DNA of 5,439 nt from the NCBI GenBank assembly GCA_964510495.1, contig CAZECR010000045.1, forward strand, positions 1 through 5,439, read 5' to 3'. The notes below the pieces were generated by a model that searched no databases, was not told the DNA's origin, and saw nothing but the letters and a program-made list of their open reading frames with translations. Position 1 is the stretch's first letter; every line of letters begins with the position of its first letter. Origin of the DNA: CAZECR01 sp964510495. Its GTDB lineage: Bacteria > Patescibacteriota > Patescibacteriia > Magasanikbacterales > GWA2-37-8. A program made the position numbers and the translations under genes. Positions 4,692 to 5,439 of the stretch are shown piece by piece.

Positions 4692-5439
4692 ATGAAAACA
4701 ACCCTAAAAAAAGACATTGCTATAAAAGAAGTTTGTGACGGCTTCGTCTACAATGAACTCGAAGGGAAAGGGTTGTTTGGTCTCTCTGGCAAACTAACTA
4801 TTCAGCCAGAGTATCAACGTAATTATATTTATGCCGACGGTAAAAAGGACGTTGCGGTTATTGACTCAATTTTAAAAGGATACCCTATTGGTTTAATTTA
4901 TTTTAATCAAGTTGGTACAGATAAATTTGAAGTTCTTGACGGACAGCAGCGCATTACGAGTATTGGTCGATTTGTAACGGGTAAATTTGCAGTCAAAGAT
5001 AAAAACGGTCATGAACAATACTACGGCGGGATGGCTAGTAGTCAGCGCGAACAAATAATGAATACCAAACTGTTGGTGTATGTATGCGAAGGAGATGAGC
5101 CGGAGATTAAAGACTGGTTTAAGACTATTAACATTGCTGGAGTACCATTAACCGAGCAAGAGATTCTTAATGCCGTATATTCTGGTCCATTCGTTACCCG
5201 AGCTCGTGAAGAGTTCAGTAATAGTCAAAATGCTAACGTCCACAAATGGAGTGTCTACATTGCAGGTGATATCAAACGTCAAGCATATTTGGAACGAGCC
5301 TTAGATTGGGTTTCTGGTGGAGATATTGATAGTTATATGAGCAAGCATCGCAACGACAAAAATATTACCGAGCTAAAGAATCATTTCAATACAGTTATTG
5401 ACTGGGTTTCAACTATATTTATCGAAGTTGAAAGTGAGA
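4692..5439 (+). CDS. DUF262 (GmrSD/SspE-like) protein, N-terminal part, cut by window end
   Basis: The frame opens with an ATG two bases after the methylase stop (TAATTATG) and stays open for 249 codons to the right edge. It carries the marks of a DUF262 domain: KLTIQPEYQRNYIY (34-47), DSILKGYPIGLIYF (58-71), FEVLDGQQRITSIGRF (79-94) with the invariant DGQQR at 83-87, and FKTINIAGVPLTEQEILNAVYSG (143-165). DUF262 is the ParB/sulfiredoxin-like nucleotide-binding domain found in GmrSD type IV restriction enzymes, SspE and many defence proteins, often followed by an HNH nuclease (DUF1524 type). That C-terminal half would lie beyond the window and is unseen. Close coupling to the methylase suggests it is the restriction or effector partner (inference). 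No strong Shine-Dalgarno; translation is probably coupled. Confidence 0.9.
   Translation, partial: MKTTLKKDIAIKEVCDGFVYNELEGKGLFGLSGKLTIQPEYQRNYIYADGKKDVAVIDSILKGYPIGLIYFNQVGTDKFEVLDGQQRITSIGRFVTGKFAVKDKNGHEQYYGGMASSQREQIMNTKLLVYVCEGDEPEIKDWFKTINIAGVPLTEQEILNAVYSGPFVTRAREEFSNSQNANVHKWSVYIAGDIKRQAYLERALDWVSGGDIDSYMSKHRNDKNITELKNHFNTVIDWVSTIFIEVESE

Noticed and set aside
1..5439. tRNA, rRNA, CRISPR array, riboswitch or insertion sequence
   Set aside because: Reading both strands showed no cloverleaf with a CCA/T-arm signature, no regular spaced repeats, no transposase-like frame and no recognisable aptamer.

Overview
The window looks like a piece of a small-genome bacterium with tightly packed genes. 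The likeliest source is the Candidate Phyla Radiation (Patescibacteria, Parcubacteria-like). This is an inference from several things: very short gene gaps, few convincing Shine-Dalgarno sites, a P-type ATPase whose sixth membrane helix carries an 'HIVFLEL..DP' type motif, and small Fe-S proteins grouped with kinase and NUDIX genes. No gene family here is exclusive to that group. TGA closes a full-length NUDIX gene, and TAA and TAG are also used as stops, so the genetic code looks standard rather than the TGA=Gly code of Gracilibacteria.

Layout. (1) Positions 1-842 (+) hold the C-terminal part of a P2-like cation-transporting P-type ATPase; its start lies outside the window. (2) Positions 843-996 are non-coding, with a possible extended -10 promoter and a perfect palindrome matching the dRS3-type pattern ATTCCC-N8-GGGAAT. 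(3) Positions 997-1341 (+) encode an unrecognised 114-residue acidic-tailed protein. It ends at a perfect 15-bp hairpin that also terminates the genes converging from the right. (4) Positions 1385-3427 (-) form one compact operon. In transcription order it holds a possible 34-residue Cys-rich microprotein, a MIP18/SufT-like Fe-S assembly protein, a P-loop kinase-like protein, a thioredoxin-fold [2Fe-2S] ferredoxin, a NUDIX hydrolase, and a three-cysteine ferredoxin. The last gene has its own sigma70-like promoter, whose -35 box overlaps the NUDIX stop codon. (5) Positions 3496-5439 (+), divergent from that operon and clearly AT-richer, hold an EcoRI-family adenine DNA methyltransferase. Two bases after it begins a DUF262 (GmrSD/SspE-like) protein that runs off the right edge.

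How the genes fit together. The minus-strand operon joins Fe-S cluster assembly and electron-carrier proteins with two nucleotide-handling enzymes, which suggests a redox/Fe-S housekeeping unit. The plus-strand pair at the right looks like a horizontally acquired restriction-modification-like defence module: a self-protecting adenine methylase and a DUF262 protein that may be the restriction partner in place of an EcoRI-type endonuclease. That pairing is the most interesting candidate system here. Whether it is complete depends on sequence beyond position 5439.
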